The notes below the pieces were generated by a model. That model worked only from the letters and a program-made list of their open reading frames with translations, ran no database searches and had not been told where the DNA came from. From assembly GCF_024124905.1 (NCBI RefSeq), contig NZ_JAMXST010000004.1, positions 1-64,000 of the forward strand: 64,000 bases of DNA. The letters are read 5' to 3'. This DNA is from Cellulosimicrobium cellulans. Lineage in GTDB: Bacteria > Actinomycetota > Actinomycetes > Actinomycetales > Cellulomonadaceae. Positions 1 through 7,714 of the stretch are shown here, piece by piece. Every line of letters begins with the position of its first letter. Positions within the stretch are counted from its first letter, which is position 1. Position numbers and translations under genes: made by a program.

Positions 1-81
1 ATACCGAACCCGGAAGCTAAGCCCTTCAGCGCCGATGGTACTGCCCTGGAGACGGGGTGGGAGAGTAGGACGCCGCCGGAC
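1..81 (+). rRNA. rrf: 5S ribosomal RNA, 3' part
   Basis: The window opens inside a 5S rRNA gene. The conserved GAACCCGGAAGCTAAGC stretch at 5-21, the GCCGATGGTACTGC loop and the closing GGGAGAGTAGGACGCCGCC segment are all present. About the first 40 bases lie outside the window. An rRNA operon (16S-23S-5S) therefore probably ends here. The exact 3' end (80-82) is estimated from the usual 5S length. Confidence 0.95.
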
Positions 82-90
82 AACCCTTCA

Positions 91-124
91 CCGAAGGCCC
101 ACCCCACACGGGGTGGGCCTTCGG
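91..124 (+). terminator. Terminator of the rRNA operon
   Basis: Perfect inverted repeat starting 9 bases after the 5S gene: 15-16 base arms (CCGAAGGCCCACCCC and its complement) around a 3-base loop. There is no clear T tract, as is common for actinobacterial terminators. Confidence 0.85.
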
Positions 125-128
125 CATA

Positions 129-161
129 CCCAGACCCAGACCCAGACCCAGACCCAAACCC
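129..161. repeat. CCCAGA hexamer tandem repeat
   Basis: Four exact CCCAGA units followed by a degenerate CCCAAA unit, directly after the rRNA terminator. Two copies of GACAGAACCC follow (169-178 and 189-198). No coding potential is apparent. It looks like simple-sequence expansion in non-coding DNA. Confidence 0.8.
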
Positions 162-206
162 GGGCCGAGACAGAACCCCCTCCCGCAAGACAGAACCCGG
201 CCACGC

Positions 207-330
207 CAGGTAGAGCCACGGTCACGCGAGGTAGAGCCACGGTCACGCGAGGTAGAGCCCTGGTCGGTCGAGGTTGAGCCGTGGTCGGCCGAGGTAGAGC
301 CCTGGTCGCGTGGGGTAGAGCCGTGGTTCT
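207..330. repeat. 21-bp tandem array of the GAGGTAGAGCC intergenic repeat
   Basis: Six direct copies. The GGTAGAGCC core starts at 209, 230, 251, 272 (GGTTGAGCC), 293 and 314, exactly 21 bases apart. Each core is followed by a base pair or two and TGGTC or CGGTC, then a 3-5 base variable spacer. The array fills the gap between the rRNA operon and the convergent hydrolase gene ending at 359. The same unit recurs at 31681-31781 and 38139-38211, and in variant form at 54647-54729. Function unknown. Confidence 0.9.
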
Positions 331-358
331 TGGGCTGGACGCCGTGTGGTCGTCGACG

Positions 359-1330
359 TCAGGCCCACCCGTAGGCCGCCGACCAGCGCACGATCTCCGT
401 GAAGAACCGTGCCCGCGGCTCCGGGGCGGAGAGGGAGAGGTCGTGCATCCCTCCGGGGATGCGGACGATCGTGACGACCTGGCCCAGGTGCGCAGCGCGG
501 CGCGCCAGCGGCTCGACGTCGAGCACGATGTCGGCGGAACGCATGTCCTCGGACCAGCGGGTGCTGAACAGCGACTTCTCGGCGAGGAGCACGAGCACGG
601 GGCAGTCGATGGCGAGCCCGGCTGCGACGCGAGCATGGCCGGAGATGACGGCACGGAGCCAACCGGCGCGGACGGGGAACGACGGGACGGGGCGCCAGGC
701 GTCGTCGATCATCCAGGTGCCGTCGTCGCGGTCGCGCAGCGTCCGGGCGTAGTAGCCGGGGTCGACGTTCGGCAGCGGCGTGCGGGGCTGGAAGCGTGCG
801 AGCTGGCGGATCGCGGGGCCCGAGACGGTCCGGGCGACCGACGATCCCTGGAGCTCGAGCCACGGGCTGTTGAGCACGAGCCCCCGGACGGCGCCCGGGT
901 GCCGGTGCGCCCAGAGCGCCGCGACGAGCCCTCCGGTGGAGTGACCCATGAGCATGATCGCGGCGTGCGCGCCGAGGTCCGCCCGGACGACGTCGAGCGC
1001 GGCCGCGATGTCGGCGTCGTACTCGGTGAGGTGGTCGGCGTACCCGGGCGTCTGGTGGGGGCGCAGGCTGCGCCCGTACTTGCGGAGATCCACGGCGTAG
1101 AACGCGGCGCCGAGCGCGCGCCACGTCTCGGCGAGCTCGGTCTGGAAGAAGTAGTCGCTCCAGCCGTGGACGTACAGCACGGCGCGCGCCGGTCGGATCG
1201 GCTCGTCGGTCGCCGGAGCGTGGCGCACGACGGTCACGACGACCTCGCCCTCGTCGTCGGGTTCGAGCTGGACCGTGCGCTGCTCGTACCCGGCGCCGAG
1301 GACGTCCGGGCCCCAGTCCGACGACGTCAC
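359..1330 (-). CDS. Alpha/beta hydrolase (lysophospholipase-like)
   Basis: A 323-residue alpha/beta-hydrolase-fold protein. The oxyanion-side HG is at residues 55-56, the nucleophile elbow GHSTGG has its serine at 131, and a C-terminal histidine sits near 296 in GGMHDLS. These support a serine hydrolase of the monoacylglycerol lipase/lysophospholipase group; the substrate cannot be read from sequence. No signal peptide is seen, so it is probably cytoplasmic. The GTG start overlaps the stop of the upstream oxidoreductase (GTGA), which points to translational coupling. It is the last gene of a minus-strand run and ends just beyond the 21-bp repeat array. Confidence 0.85.
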   Translation of the reverse strand: MTSSDWGPDVLGAGYEQRTVQLEPDDEGEVVVTVVRHAPATDEPIRPARAVLYVHGWSDYFFQTELAETWRALGAAFYAVDLRKYGRSLRPHQTPGYADHLTEYDADIAAALDVVRADLGAHAAIMLMGHSTGGLVAALWAHRHPGAVRGLVLNSPWLELQGSSVARTVSGPAIRQLARFQPRTPLPNVDPGYYARTLRDRDDGTWMIDDAWRPVPSFPVRAGWLRAVISGHARVAAGLAIDCPVLVLLAEKSLFSTRWSEDMRSADIVLDVEPLARRAAHLGQVVTIVRIPGGMHDLSLSAPEPRARFFTEIVRWSAAYGWA

Positions 1331-2286
1331 GGCGTGAGCACCACCTTGCCGAACTGCTCCCCGGCGGCGAGTCGGGCGAGGCCGTCGCGAGCCCGGGTCA
1401 GGGGCAGCACCTGGTCGACGACGGGCCGCACCTCGCTCCGGGCGAGAAACCGGAGCAGCGCCGCGAGGTCGTCGCGCGTGCCCATCGTCACGCCCTGGAT
1501 GCGGATCTCGTGGAAGAACACGCGGGTCAGCTCGGCCGGTGACGCGTCGCCGCTGGTCGCCCCGGCGACGACGACGGTCCCGCCCGGGCGCACCGAGCGC
1601 AGCGAGTGGCGCCAGGTCGCCTGGCCCACGGTCTCGACGACGACGTCCACCGGCGCGGGAAGCCGGGCGCCGGGCTCGAACGTCGCCGCGGCCCCGAGCC
1701 GGGCAGCACCGGCGCGCTTGCCCGCCGAACGGGAGGTCACCCACATCTCGAGTCCCGCGGCGGCACCCAGGGCGACGGCCGCCGTCGCGACCCCGCCACC
1801 CGCACCCTGGACGAGGACGCGGTCCCCGGGTGCGGCACCGCCGGCGGTGAACAGCATGCGGTACGCGGTGAGCCAGGCCGTCGGTACGCACGCGGCCTCG
1901 ACGAAGGTCAGCTCCGACGGCTTGGGCACGAGGTTGTGGGTCGGGACGGCGACGCGCTCGGCGAGCGTGCCCGGATAGCGCTCGGACAGGAGCGACCGGC
2001 GCTCGGTCGGTCCGACGCCGTGCCCGTCCGCGCCCACCACCGCGTGCACGACGACCTCGCTGCCGTCGGGCGCGACGCCCGCCGCGTCCGTCCCGAGGAT
2101 CATGGGGAGCCGGTCGGCGGGCAGCCCGACGCCGCGCAGCGACCAGAGGTCGTGGTGGTTGAGCGATGCCGCACGCACGTCCACGGTCGTCCAGTGCTCG
2201 CGGGCGTCGGGTTCGGGGCGCTCCTCGACGACGAGCCCGGCCAGGGGGTCGTCGGGGTCGAGGTGGTCGGCGTAGGCGGCGAGCAT
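1327..2286 (-). CDS. Zinc-type alcohol dehydrogenase/quinone reductase-like protein (MDR superfamily)
   Basis: 319 residues of the medium-chain dehydrogenase/reductase superfamily. The N-terminal GroES-like half has the typical ASLNHHDLWSLRG and GTDAAG segments. The Rossmann half has the nucleotide-binding VQGAGGGVATAAV motif. The cysteine ligands of the catalytic zinc are not evident, which fits the NADPH:quinone reductase branch better than true alcohol dehydrogenases. ATG start. It overlaps the downstream hydrolase by four bases and follows the maleylpyruvate isomerase-type gene after 74 bases. Substrate unknown. Confidence 0.85.
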   Translation of the reverse strand: MLAAYADHLDPDDPLAGLVVEERPEPDAREHWTTVDVRAASLNHHDLWSLRGVGLPADRLPMILGTDAAGVAPDGSEVVVHAVVGADGHGVGPTERRSLLSERYPGTLAERVAVPTHNLVPKPSELTFVEAACVPTAWLTAYRMLFTAGGAAPGDRVLVQGAGGGVATAAVALGAAAGLEMWVTSRSAGKRAGAARLGAAATFEPGARLPAPVDVVVETVGQATWRHSLRSVRPGGTVVVAGATSGDASPAELTRVFFHEIRIQGVTMGTRDDLAALLRFLARSEVRPVVDQVLPLTRARDGLARLAAGEQFGKVVLTP

Positions 2287-2360
2287 GCCCCCAACCTACG
2301 GTCCGGCCAGCGCCGTAACCACGGGAGGCCGCGTGCCGCGCGTCACCCGCCCGGGAGCGG

Positions 2361-3071
2361 TCAGAGGAGCGGGAGCATCCGGCCGAGGTCGGGCACCGCC
2401 TCGGAGGTGTGCACCGGCTCCAGGGCGTGCGCGAGCTCGTCGACGTCGTAGGGGACGCGGCCGCACGCGACCCGCAGCCAGAGGCGGGCGTCGTGCACCT
2501 CGAGCGCCCAGCCGCCGCGCGTGACGACGACGCGCAGCAGCTCGGCCGCGACGGCGTCGAGCGCGGCACGGTCCACGGGGTCGGCCGGGACGCCGGGGAA
2601 CGTGCGGGCGAGGTCGTCGGCGTGCACGACGAGCTCGAGGACGCGCGAGCGCACCATGTCGAGGAGCGTGATGGGCCCCCGTCGCGCCTGCACGACGCGC
2701 TCGTCGGCGAGGTCGTCGAGACGCGCGAAGCCGGCGGCGGCGAAGGCCTCGACGTGCCCGAGGCGGTCGTCGGCGATCTGCTCGTCGAGGGCGCGCGTCG
2801 CGTGCTCGATCTCCTCCGCGCGCTCCGGGTACGTGCCGAGGTACTCGGCGAGCGTGAGGGGGACGGTCCCGGCGGGTACCGGCCCGCACAGCGCGAGGGT
2901 CTCCATGACGCGGCCGAGATGGGTGACGAGCTCGCCCACGGTCCAGCCGTCGAGCACGCTCGCCCGACCGGCGTCGCGGTCCAGCTCGTCCCCGAGGTCT
3001 CGCAGCCACCGGTCGAGCCGGTCCCACTGGGCGCGCAGGTGCTGGGCCGCCTCGGTCACGTCGCTGTCCAT
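2361..3071 (-). CDS. Maleylpyruvate isomerase/TIGR03083-type protein
   Basis: 236 residues. The N-terminal half resembles the DinB-like mycothiol-dependent maleylpyruvate isomerase fold: a HLRAQWDRLDRWL helix, then GWTVGELVTHLGRV with the metal-site histidine pattern, and later LELVVHADDLAR. Such proteins are common in actinobacteria and many are of unknown function. A mycothiol-linked role is inference, although mshA in this window shows the cell makes mycothiol. The ATG chosen has a GAGGAG stretch immediately before it, which is too close for a good ribosome site, so the start could be a GTG about 10 codons upstream. Confidence 0.7.
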   Translation of the reverse strand: MDSDVTEAAQHLRAQWDRLDRWLRDLGDELDRDAGRASVLDGWTVGELVTHLGRVMETLALCGPVPAGTVPLTLAEYLGTYPERAEEIEHATRALDEQIADDRLGHVEAFAAAGFARLDDLADERVVQARRGPITLLDMVRSRVLELVVHADDLARTFPGVPADPVDRAALDAVAAELLRVVVTRGGWALEVHDARLWLRVACGRVPYDVDELAHALEPVHTSEAVPDLGRMLPLL

Positions 3072-3132
3072 CTCCTCATCGTGCCAGGACGGCGCGGGCA
3101 CGCCCGCCACGGCGCCATCCCGTGGACGGTCC

Positions 3133-4449
3133 TCAGTCGCGGACGCCGGCCCGTTCCCCGAGGAAGTCGGCGACGATCGGGCCGAGCTGGTCGAACTCGA
3201 TGAGGAACCCGTCGTGCCCGAAGTCGCTCGTGAGCGTCCGCATCGGCTCGGCTCCGGGGATGCCGGCCGCGATGCGCGCGCAGTCGGCGGGGAGGAAGAG
3301 CCGGTCGGTGTCGACCGCGACGACGAGCGCGTGCGCCGTGACCTGGGCGAGCGCCGCCTCGACGCCGCCGCGGTCGCGCCCCAGGTCGTGCGTGAGCATC
3401 GACTCCGTGAGCACGACGTACGAGTTGGCGTCGAAGCGCCGCGCGAGCTTGTCGCCGTGGTGGTCGAGGTACGACTGCACCGCGTAGCGCCCGTCGGTGA
3501 ACGGGTCCTCGCCGCCCTGCGGGAGGCGGCCGAACCGGTCGTCGAGCTCGCGCGCGGACCGGTAGGTGGCGTGCGCGATCTGCCGGGCGATGCCGAGGCC
3601 GACGTGCGGGCCCTCGCCGTCCGCGGCGTCGTAGTAGTCGCCGCCGCGGAAGCCGGGGTCGGCACGGATGGCGCCGAGCTGGGGGTGCGCCCACGCGATC
3701 TGGTCGCCGGTGGTCTGCGCGGTCGTGGCGATCGCGGCGAGCGAGACGACGTCGATCCCGGCCTCGGGGCCGAGGAGCGCCCACTCGAGGACGCGGTGCC
3801 CGCCCATCGACGCGCCGACGACGAACGCCCAGGACGAGATGCCGAGCGACCGCGCGAGCTCGATCTCGACGGCGACCTGGTCGCGGGTCGTGACGCGCGG
3901 GAAGCGGCTGCCCCAGGGGAGCCCGTCGGGCGCGGTGGACGCCGGGCCCGTGGTGCCCTGGCACCCGCCGAGCACGTTGGGCGCGACGACGAACCAGCGG
4001 TCGGTGTCGATCGGCGCGCCGGGTCCGACGAGCGACTCCCACCAGCCCGCGGTGGCGTGACCCTCGCCCGCGGGGCCGCTGACGTGGGAGTCGCCGGTGA
4101 GGGCGTGCAGGACCAGGACGGCGTTCGACCCGTCCGGTGCGAGCGTGCCCCACGTCTCGTACGCGACGCGGACGTCGGGCAGGCGGGCGCCGGACTCGAG
4201 GTCGAACGTGCCGACGTCGGCGAAGCGCCGTCGTCCGGCCGGGTCGCCCTCGCGCCACGCTCCCGTCGCCGGGACCGGAGCCTTCACCCGGGCGCGGGAC
4301 GGCGCGACCCCGTGACCCGCCGCGGCGTCCGCGCGGGGACCGCGCGGACCGTCGGGGGCGGGGGAGAGGAGGTCGTCGTTCACAGGGCTCACCGTCGGCC
4401 ACTGTACGGCCGGGGCGCGCAGGGCGCCCCGGCTGTCCAGATCCGTCAT
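3133..4449 (-). CDS. metX: Homoserine O-acetyltransferase
   Basis: Transfers acetyl from acetyl-CoA to homoserine, the first committed step of methionine synthesis by direct sulfhydrylation. It is an alpha/beta hydrolase-fold protein of 438 residues with nucleophile elbow GASMGG (Ser214), an acidic residue in VDTDRLF and a histidine near 412 in FGHDGF. The GGCQGTTGP and YAVQSYLDHHG segments are typical of MetX. The N-terminus is about 50 residues longer than usual, so a later GTG near residue 21 is possible. The ATG chosen has an AGGA six bases upstream. It lies 44 bases downstream of metY, whose product uses O-acetylhomoserine. Confidence 0.95.
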   Translation of the reverse strand: MTDLDSRGALRAPAVQWPTVSPVNDDLLSPAPDGPRGPRADAAAGHGVAPSRARVKAPVPATGAWREGDPAGRRRFADVGTFDLESGARLPDVRVAYETWGTLAPDGSNAVLVLHALTGDSHVSGPAGEGHATAGWWESLVGPGAPIDTDRWFVVAPNVLGGCQGTTGPASTAPDGLPWGSRFPRVTTRDQVAVEIELARSLGISSWAFVVGASMGGHRVLEWALLGPEAGIDVVSLAAIATTAQTTGDQIAWAHPQLGAIRADPGFRGGDYYDAADGEGPHVGLGIARQIAHATYRSARELDDRFGRLPQGGEDPFTDGRYAVQSYLDHHGDKLARRFDANSYVVLTESMLTHDLGRDRGGVEAALAQVTAHALVVAVDTDRLFLPADCARIAAGIPGAEPMRTLTSDFGHDGFLIEFDQLGPIVADFLGERAGVRD

Positions 4450-4493
4450 CGCAGTCCTCGTCGTGGCTCTGCCGCGCGTGCGGGCGTCGTCGC

Positions 4494-5831
4494 TCAGGCG
4501 CCCAGCGACGACTTGGCGGCCGTGAACCCGAGCTCGAGGTCGGCCAGGATGTCGTCGACGTGCTCGATGCCGACGGCGAGGCGGACGAGGCCCGGCGTCA
4601 CGCCGGACTGCGCCTGCTCCTCGGGCGTGAGCTGGCTGTGCGTCGTCGACGCGGGGTGGATGACGAGCGAGCGCACGTCGCCGATGTTGGCGACGTTGGA
4701 GTGGAGCTGCAGCGCCGAGACGAAGGCCTGCCCCGCCTCGCTGCCCCCGTCGAGCTCGAACGCGAGCACCGCGCCGGCGCCGCGCGGCAGGTACTTCTGC
4801 GCGTTGGCGTGCCAGGGGCTCGAGACGAGCCCGGCGTAGTGCACGGTGCGGACGTCGTCGCGCGCCTCGAGCCACTCCGCGACCTTCTGCGCGTTCGCGA
4901 CGTGGCGCTCGACGCGCAGCGACAGCGTCTCGATGCCCTGCGCGATGAGGAACGCGTTGAACGGGGAGATCGCGGAGCCCAGGTCGCGCAGGAGCTGGAC
5001 CCGGGCCTTGAGCACGTACGCGAGGTTCGCGCCGAGGATGCCGTCCACGCCGAGGTCGCGCGCGTAGACGAGACCGTTGTACGACGGGTCGGGCGTGTTG
5101 TAGTTCGGGAACCGCTCGGGGTGCGCCGCGTAGTCGAACGTGCCGCCGTCGACGATCACGCCGCCGATCGCGGAGCCGTGGCCGCCCAGGTACTTCGTCG
5201 CGGAGTGCACGACGACGTCCGCCCCGTGCTCGAGCGGGCGCAGCAGGTAGGGCGTGGCGACCGTGTTGTCGACGATCAGCGGGACGCCGACCTCGTGCGC
5301 GACCGCCGCGACGGCCTCGATGTCGAGGACGTCGGCCTGCGGGTTCGGGATCGTCTCGCCGAAGAACAGCTTCGTGTTCGGGCGGACGGCGTCGCGCCAG
5401 GCCTGCGGGTCGTGCGGGTCGGCGACGAACGTCGTCTCGACCCCGAGCTTGGCGAGTGAGTACTGCAGGAGGTTGTAGGTGCCGCCGTACAGGCTCGGGG
5501 AGGCGACGACGTGGTCGCCCGCCTCGGCGACGTTGAGGATCGCGAACGTCGTCGCGGCCTGCCCGGACGCGAGGAGGAGCGCGCCGACGCCGCCCTCGAG
5601 CGACGCGATGCGGTTCTCCACGACCTCCTGGGTCGGGTTGCCGATGCGCGTGTAGATGGGGCCGAGGTCCTTGAGCGCGAAGCGGTCGGCGGCCACGGAC
5701 GCGTCGGGGAAGACGAACGACGTGGTCTGGTAGATCGGGAGCGCGCGGGCCCCGGTCGTCGGGTCGGCGGTCTGGCCGGCGTGGACCTGGCGCGTCTCGA
5801 AGGACCAGGCGGGGGCGTTCTCGGTGCTCAT
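4494..5831 (-). CDS. metY: O-acetylhomoserine sulfhydrylase (PLP-dependent)
   Basis: Converts O-acetylhomoserine plus sulfide to homocysteine. 445 residues of the Cys/Met metabolism PLP family. The PLP lysine is Lys213 in [10 protein letters not shown]. The N-terminal ETRQVHAGQ and YTRIGNPT segments and the C-terminal [10 protein letters not shown] segment are diagnostic. The ATG start has a GGAGAG ribosome site 4 bases away. An in-frame extension upstream is open but low-complexity and lacks support. First gene of the metY-metX pair, with a roughly 200-base leader carrying a tiny Cys-ending reading frame (6015-6038). Confidence 0.95.
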   Translation of the reverse strand: MSTENAPAWSFETRQVHAGQTADPTTGARALPIYQTTSFVFPDASVAADRFALKDLGPIYTRIGNPTQEVVENRIASLEGGVGALLLASGQAATTFAILNVAEAGDHVVASPSLYGGTYNLLQYSLAKLGVETTFVADPHDPQAWRDAVRPNTKLFFGETIPNPQADVLDIEAVAAVAHEVGVPLIVDNTVATPYLLRPLEHGADVVVHSATKYLGGHGSAIGGVIVDGGTFDYAAHPERFPNYNTPDPSYNGLVYARDLGVDGILGANLAYVLKARVQLLRDLGSAISPFNAFLIAQGIETLSLRVERHVANAQKVAEWLEARDDVRTVHYAGLVSSPWHANAQKYLPRGAGAVLAFELDGGSEAGQAFVSALQLHSNVANIGDVRSLVIHPASTTHSQLTPEEQAQSGVTPGLVRLAVGIEHVDDILADLELGFTAAKSSLGA

Positions 5832-6014
5832 GGTGCTCTCCTGCGGGGTGGTGGGGTGGGACGACGGCGCACGGCGCGCCGGACGGGCTGGTGCGGCGCG
5901 GGCGAGAGGCGGGAGGCCGGCCGTCGACCGCGGCGAGGGGCGCACACGGGACGGGATCGCCACGGCGAGATCGTCGTCGACGACGTCTCGCGGGCAGGCG
6001 AACGTGTGCGGTGG

Positions 6015-6038
6015 TCAGCGACACATTCGACGGGACAT
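6015..6038 (-). CDS. Candidate 7-residue leader peptide MSRRMCR upstream of metY
   Basis: An ATG-initiated frame encoding MSRRMCR followed by TGA, about 180 bases before metY. A TAGCCT -10 box lies exactly 7 bases upstream of the ATG, so the transcript would be leaderless and begin with this peptide. Cys-containing leaderless mini-genes upstream of sulfur genes are known in mycobacteria, where ribosome stalling at Cys codons controls the next genes. A similar role here is inference: only one Cys codon and two Met codons are present. The same frame can be extended upstream to a 39-codon reading ending in the same residues. Confidence 0.45.
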   Translation of the reverse strand: MSRRMCR

Positions 6039-6045
6039 GCTCGTG

Positions 6046-6051
6046 AGGCTA
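6046..6051 (-). promoter_or_regulatory. -10 box of the metYX transcript
   Basis: TAGCCT on the minus strand, 7 bases before the ATG of the MSRRMCR leader. The -35 region (TGTCGG, 17-base spacer) is weak. The transcript would have a leader of about 200 bases before metY. Confidence 0.5.
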
Positions 6052-6206
6052 GGCCGGATCCGCACTGCCCGACAGAGGCGTCTCGCGATGCGAGACCACA
6101 TCCTGAGAAGCTCGACCGCTCTCCGATGGCGCATCGCGGACGTTCTGGGCAGACTCGTGCGGGTGCTGTCAACGGGACACGCCGAGCGAGCGGTCGAGGA
6201 GGTGCG

Positions 6207-7628
6207 ATGGGCGACGTGACGTCGGCGCGCGACGCGCGGCCGGAGATCGCCGACGGGGCGCGGCGACGCCCGTCGGCCGGGCCCCGCCGCCTCGCCTCCG
6301 CGACCTCGGCGGGCCTGCTCGTGCTCGGGCTCGCCGTCGGGCTCGCGCCCTCCGCGTCCTCCGACCCGCCGTCCGACGACGACGTCCGCGCCGCGCACGA
6401 GGCCGCCGACGGCGCGGCCCGAGACGTCGCGACGGTCGAGGGCGAGCTCGCGTCGCTGCGGGACCGGCAGTCCACCGCCGAGGCAGCGGTCGAGACCGCG
6501 GCGGAGGAGTACGCGGCGGCGCAGGACGCGCTCGCCGCGGCCGACGCCGAGGTCCGCGACGCGCAGGAGGCGCTCACGACGGCCCGGGCGGGCGAGACGG
6601 ATGCCCGCGCAGCCGTGGGTGCGCTCTTCCGCGCGTCCCGGCAGGGCTCCACCGACCTCGACGCGCTGCGCGCCGTCCTGGACGCGGACGGCGTGGACCA
6701 GGTCGTCGAACGGGAGAACGCCGAGCGCGTCGCCGGGCGCACCGCGGGTCGGGCGGTCGACGCCCACGCGACCGCGCGCGCCCTCGCCGACACCGCCCGC
6801 GCCCGGTCCGACGCGGCGCTCGCGCACCAGAGCGAGGTCGAGGACCGCGCCCGCGACGCGCTCGCCGCCGCCCAGGTCTCGTCCGACGCGCTCGCCGACG
6901 CGGTGCAGGAGTCCGCGGCCCGTCGTGAGGCGCTCCTCGCCGAGCTCGCCCGCGCGCGGGCCACGAGCGTCGACGTCGAGCGCCAGCGCCAGGACGCCCT
7001 CGACGCCCAGGCCGCGAGCGAGCGCGAGGCCGCCGCCCGGGCCCGTGCGGAGGCCCCGGCGACGGGAACGTCGTCGGCCGCGCCCGCGGCACCGCCGGCG
7101 AGCAGCCCCGCCCCGGCGAACCCCGCGCCCGCGCCGGCGAACCCGGCCCCGCCCGCACCCGACCCGGCGCCGAATCCGGCCCCGGCGCCGAACCCGGCCC
7201 CCGCGCCGACGCCGGACCCGCCGCCGGTCGTCACGCCGCCCCCGGGGACCGGCGTCGGCAGCGCCGCGCAGGGTCAGGCCGCGGTCGCGTGGGCGCGTAC
7301 CAAGATCGGCGCCCCGTACGTGTTCGGCGGCACCGGGCCGGGCTACGACTGCTCGGGACTCACGTCGCGCGCCTGGGCCGCGGCGGGCGTCGACATCACG
7401 CGCACGTCGCGGTCGCAGTACCAGCGCGTGCAGAAGATCTCCTACGACCAGCTCCGGCCCGGCGACCTGATCTTCTACGCCAACGACACCTCGAACCCGT
7501 CGACCATCCGCCACGTCGCCCTGTACACCGGGAACGGCATGATGATCGAGGCCCGCCAGCCCGGCAGCCCCGTGCACGAGGTCGCGATGCGTTGGGCCGA
7601 CGCGATGCCCTACGCGGGCCGTCCCTGA
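6207..7628 (+). CDS. Secreted NlpC/P60 peptidoglycan hydrolase with coiled-coil N-terminus
   Basis: 473 residues. An Arg-rich N-terminus and hydrophobic LLVLGLAVGLAPSASS segment form a signal peptide. Residues 55-290 are an Ala/Glu-rich coiled coil, followed by a Pro-Ala-Asn linker and a C-terminal NlpC/P60 domain. The catalytic Cys382 lies in DCSGLTSRAW and His436 in RHVALYTG. The architecture matches RipA-like endopeptidases that cut peptide stems during cell separation. The ATG start has a strong GAGGAGG ribosome site. It is divergent from the metYX leader. The coiled coil in related proteins docks to FtsEX, but no FtsEX gene is visible here. Confidence 0.9.
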   Translation: MGDVTSARDARPEIADGARRRPSAGPRRLASATSAGLLVLGLAVGLAPSASSDPPSDDDVRAAHEAADGAARDVATVEGELASLRDRQSTAEAAVETAAEEYAAAQDALAAADAEVRDAQEALTTARAGETDARAAVGALFRASRQGSTDLDALRAVLDADGVDQVVERENAERVAGRTAGRAVDAHATARALADTARARSDAALAHQSEVEDRARDALAAAQVSSDALADAVQESAARREALLAELARARATSVDVERQRQDALDAQAASEREAAARARAEAPATGTSSAAPAAPPASSPAPANPAPAPANPAPPAPDPAPNPAPAPNPAPAPTPDPPPVVTPPPGTGVGSAAQGQAAVAWARTKIGAPYVFGGTGPGYDCSGLTSRAWAAAGVDITRTSRSQYQRVQKISYDQLRPGDLIFYANDTSNPSTIRHVALYTGNGMMIEARQPGSPVHEVAMRWADAMPYAGRP

Positions 7629-7656
7629 CCGCATCGGCGTCCCGCGGGGCCGCGTC

Positions 7657-7686
7657 TTGCTCGACGCGGGACCGGTGCTCTACGTT
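7657..7686 (+). promoter_or_regulatory. Promoter of the RCC1/cell-wall-binding gene
   Basis: TTGCTC at 7657-7662 and TACGTT at 7681-7686 with an 18-base spacer. The predicted start is near 7693, followed by an AGGAGGGGG ribosome site before the GTG at 7715. Confidence 0.5.
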
Positions 7687-7714
7687 TCCGTCATCCTGAC
7701 CAGGAGGGGGATCC

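Noticed and set aside
35-277. Protein gene over the 5S end and repeats
   Set aside because: The translation is repeat-derived (QTQTQT, RGRATVTRG) and overlaps an rRNA gene.
207-330. CRISPR-like array of regular repeats and spacers
   Set aside because: The period is 21 bases with only 3-5 variable bases between cores, so there is no room for spacers, and no cas gene is near.
243-2569. Long open frames on both strands over the hydrolase/oxidoreductase region
   Set aside because: They are shadow frames of high-GC genes with Arg/Pro/Ala-rich translations and no family motif.
5832-6206. SAM riboswitch upstream of metY
   Set aside because: I looked for the conserved SAM-I and SAM-IV core segments on the minus strand and did not find them. 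The leader peptide is the better explanation of the leader.
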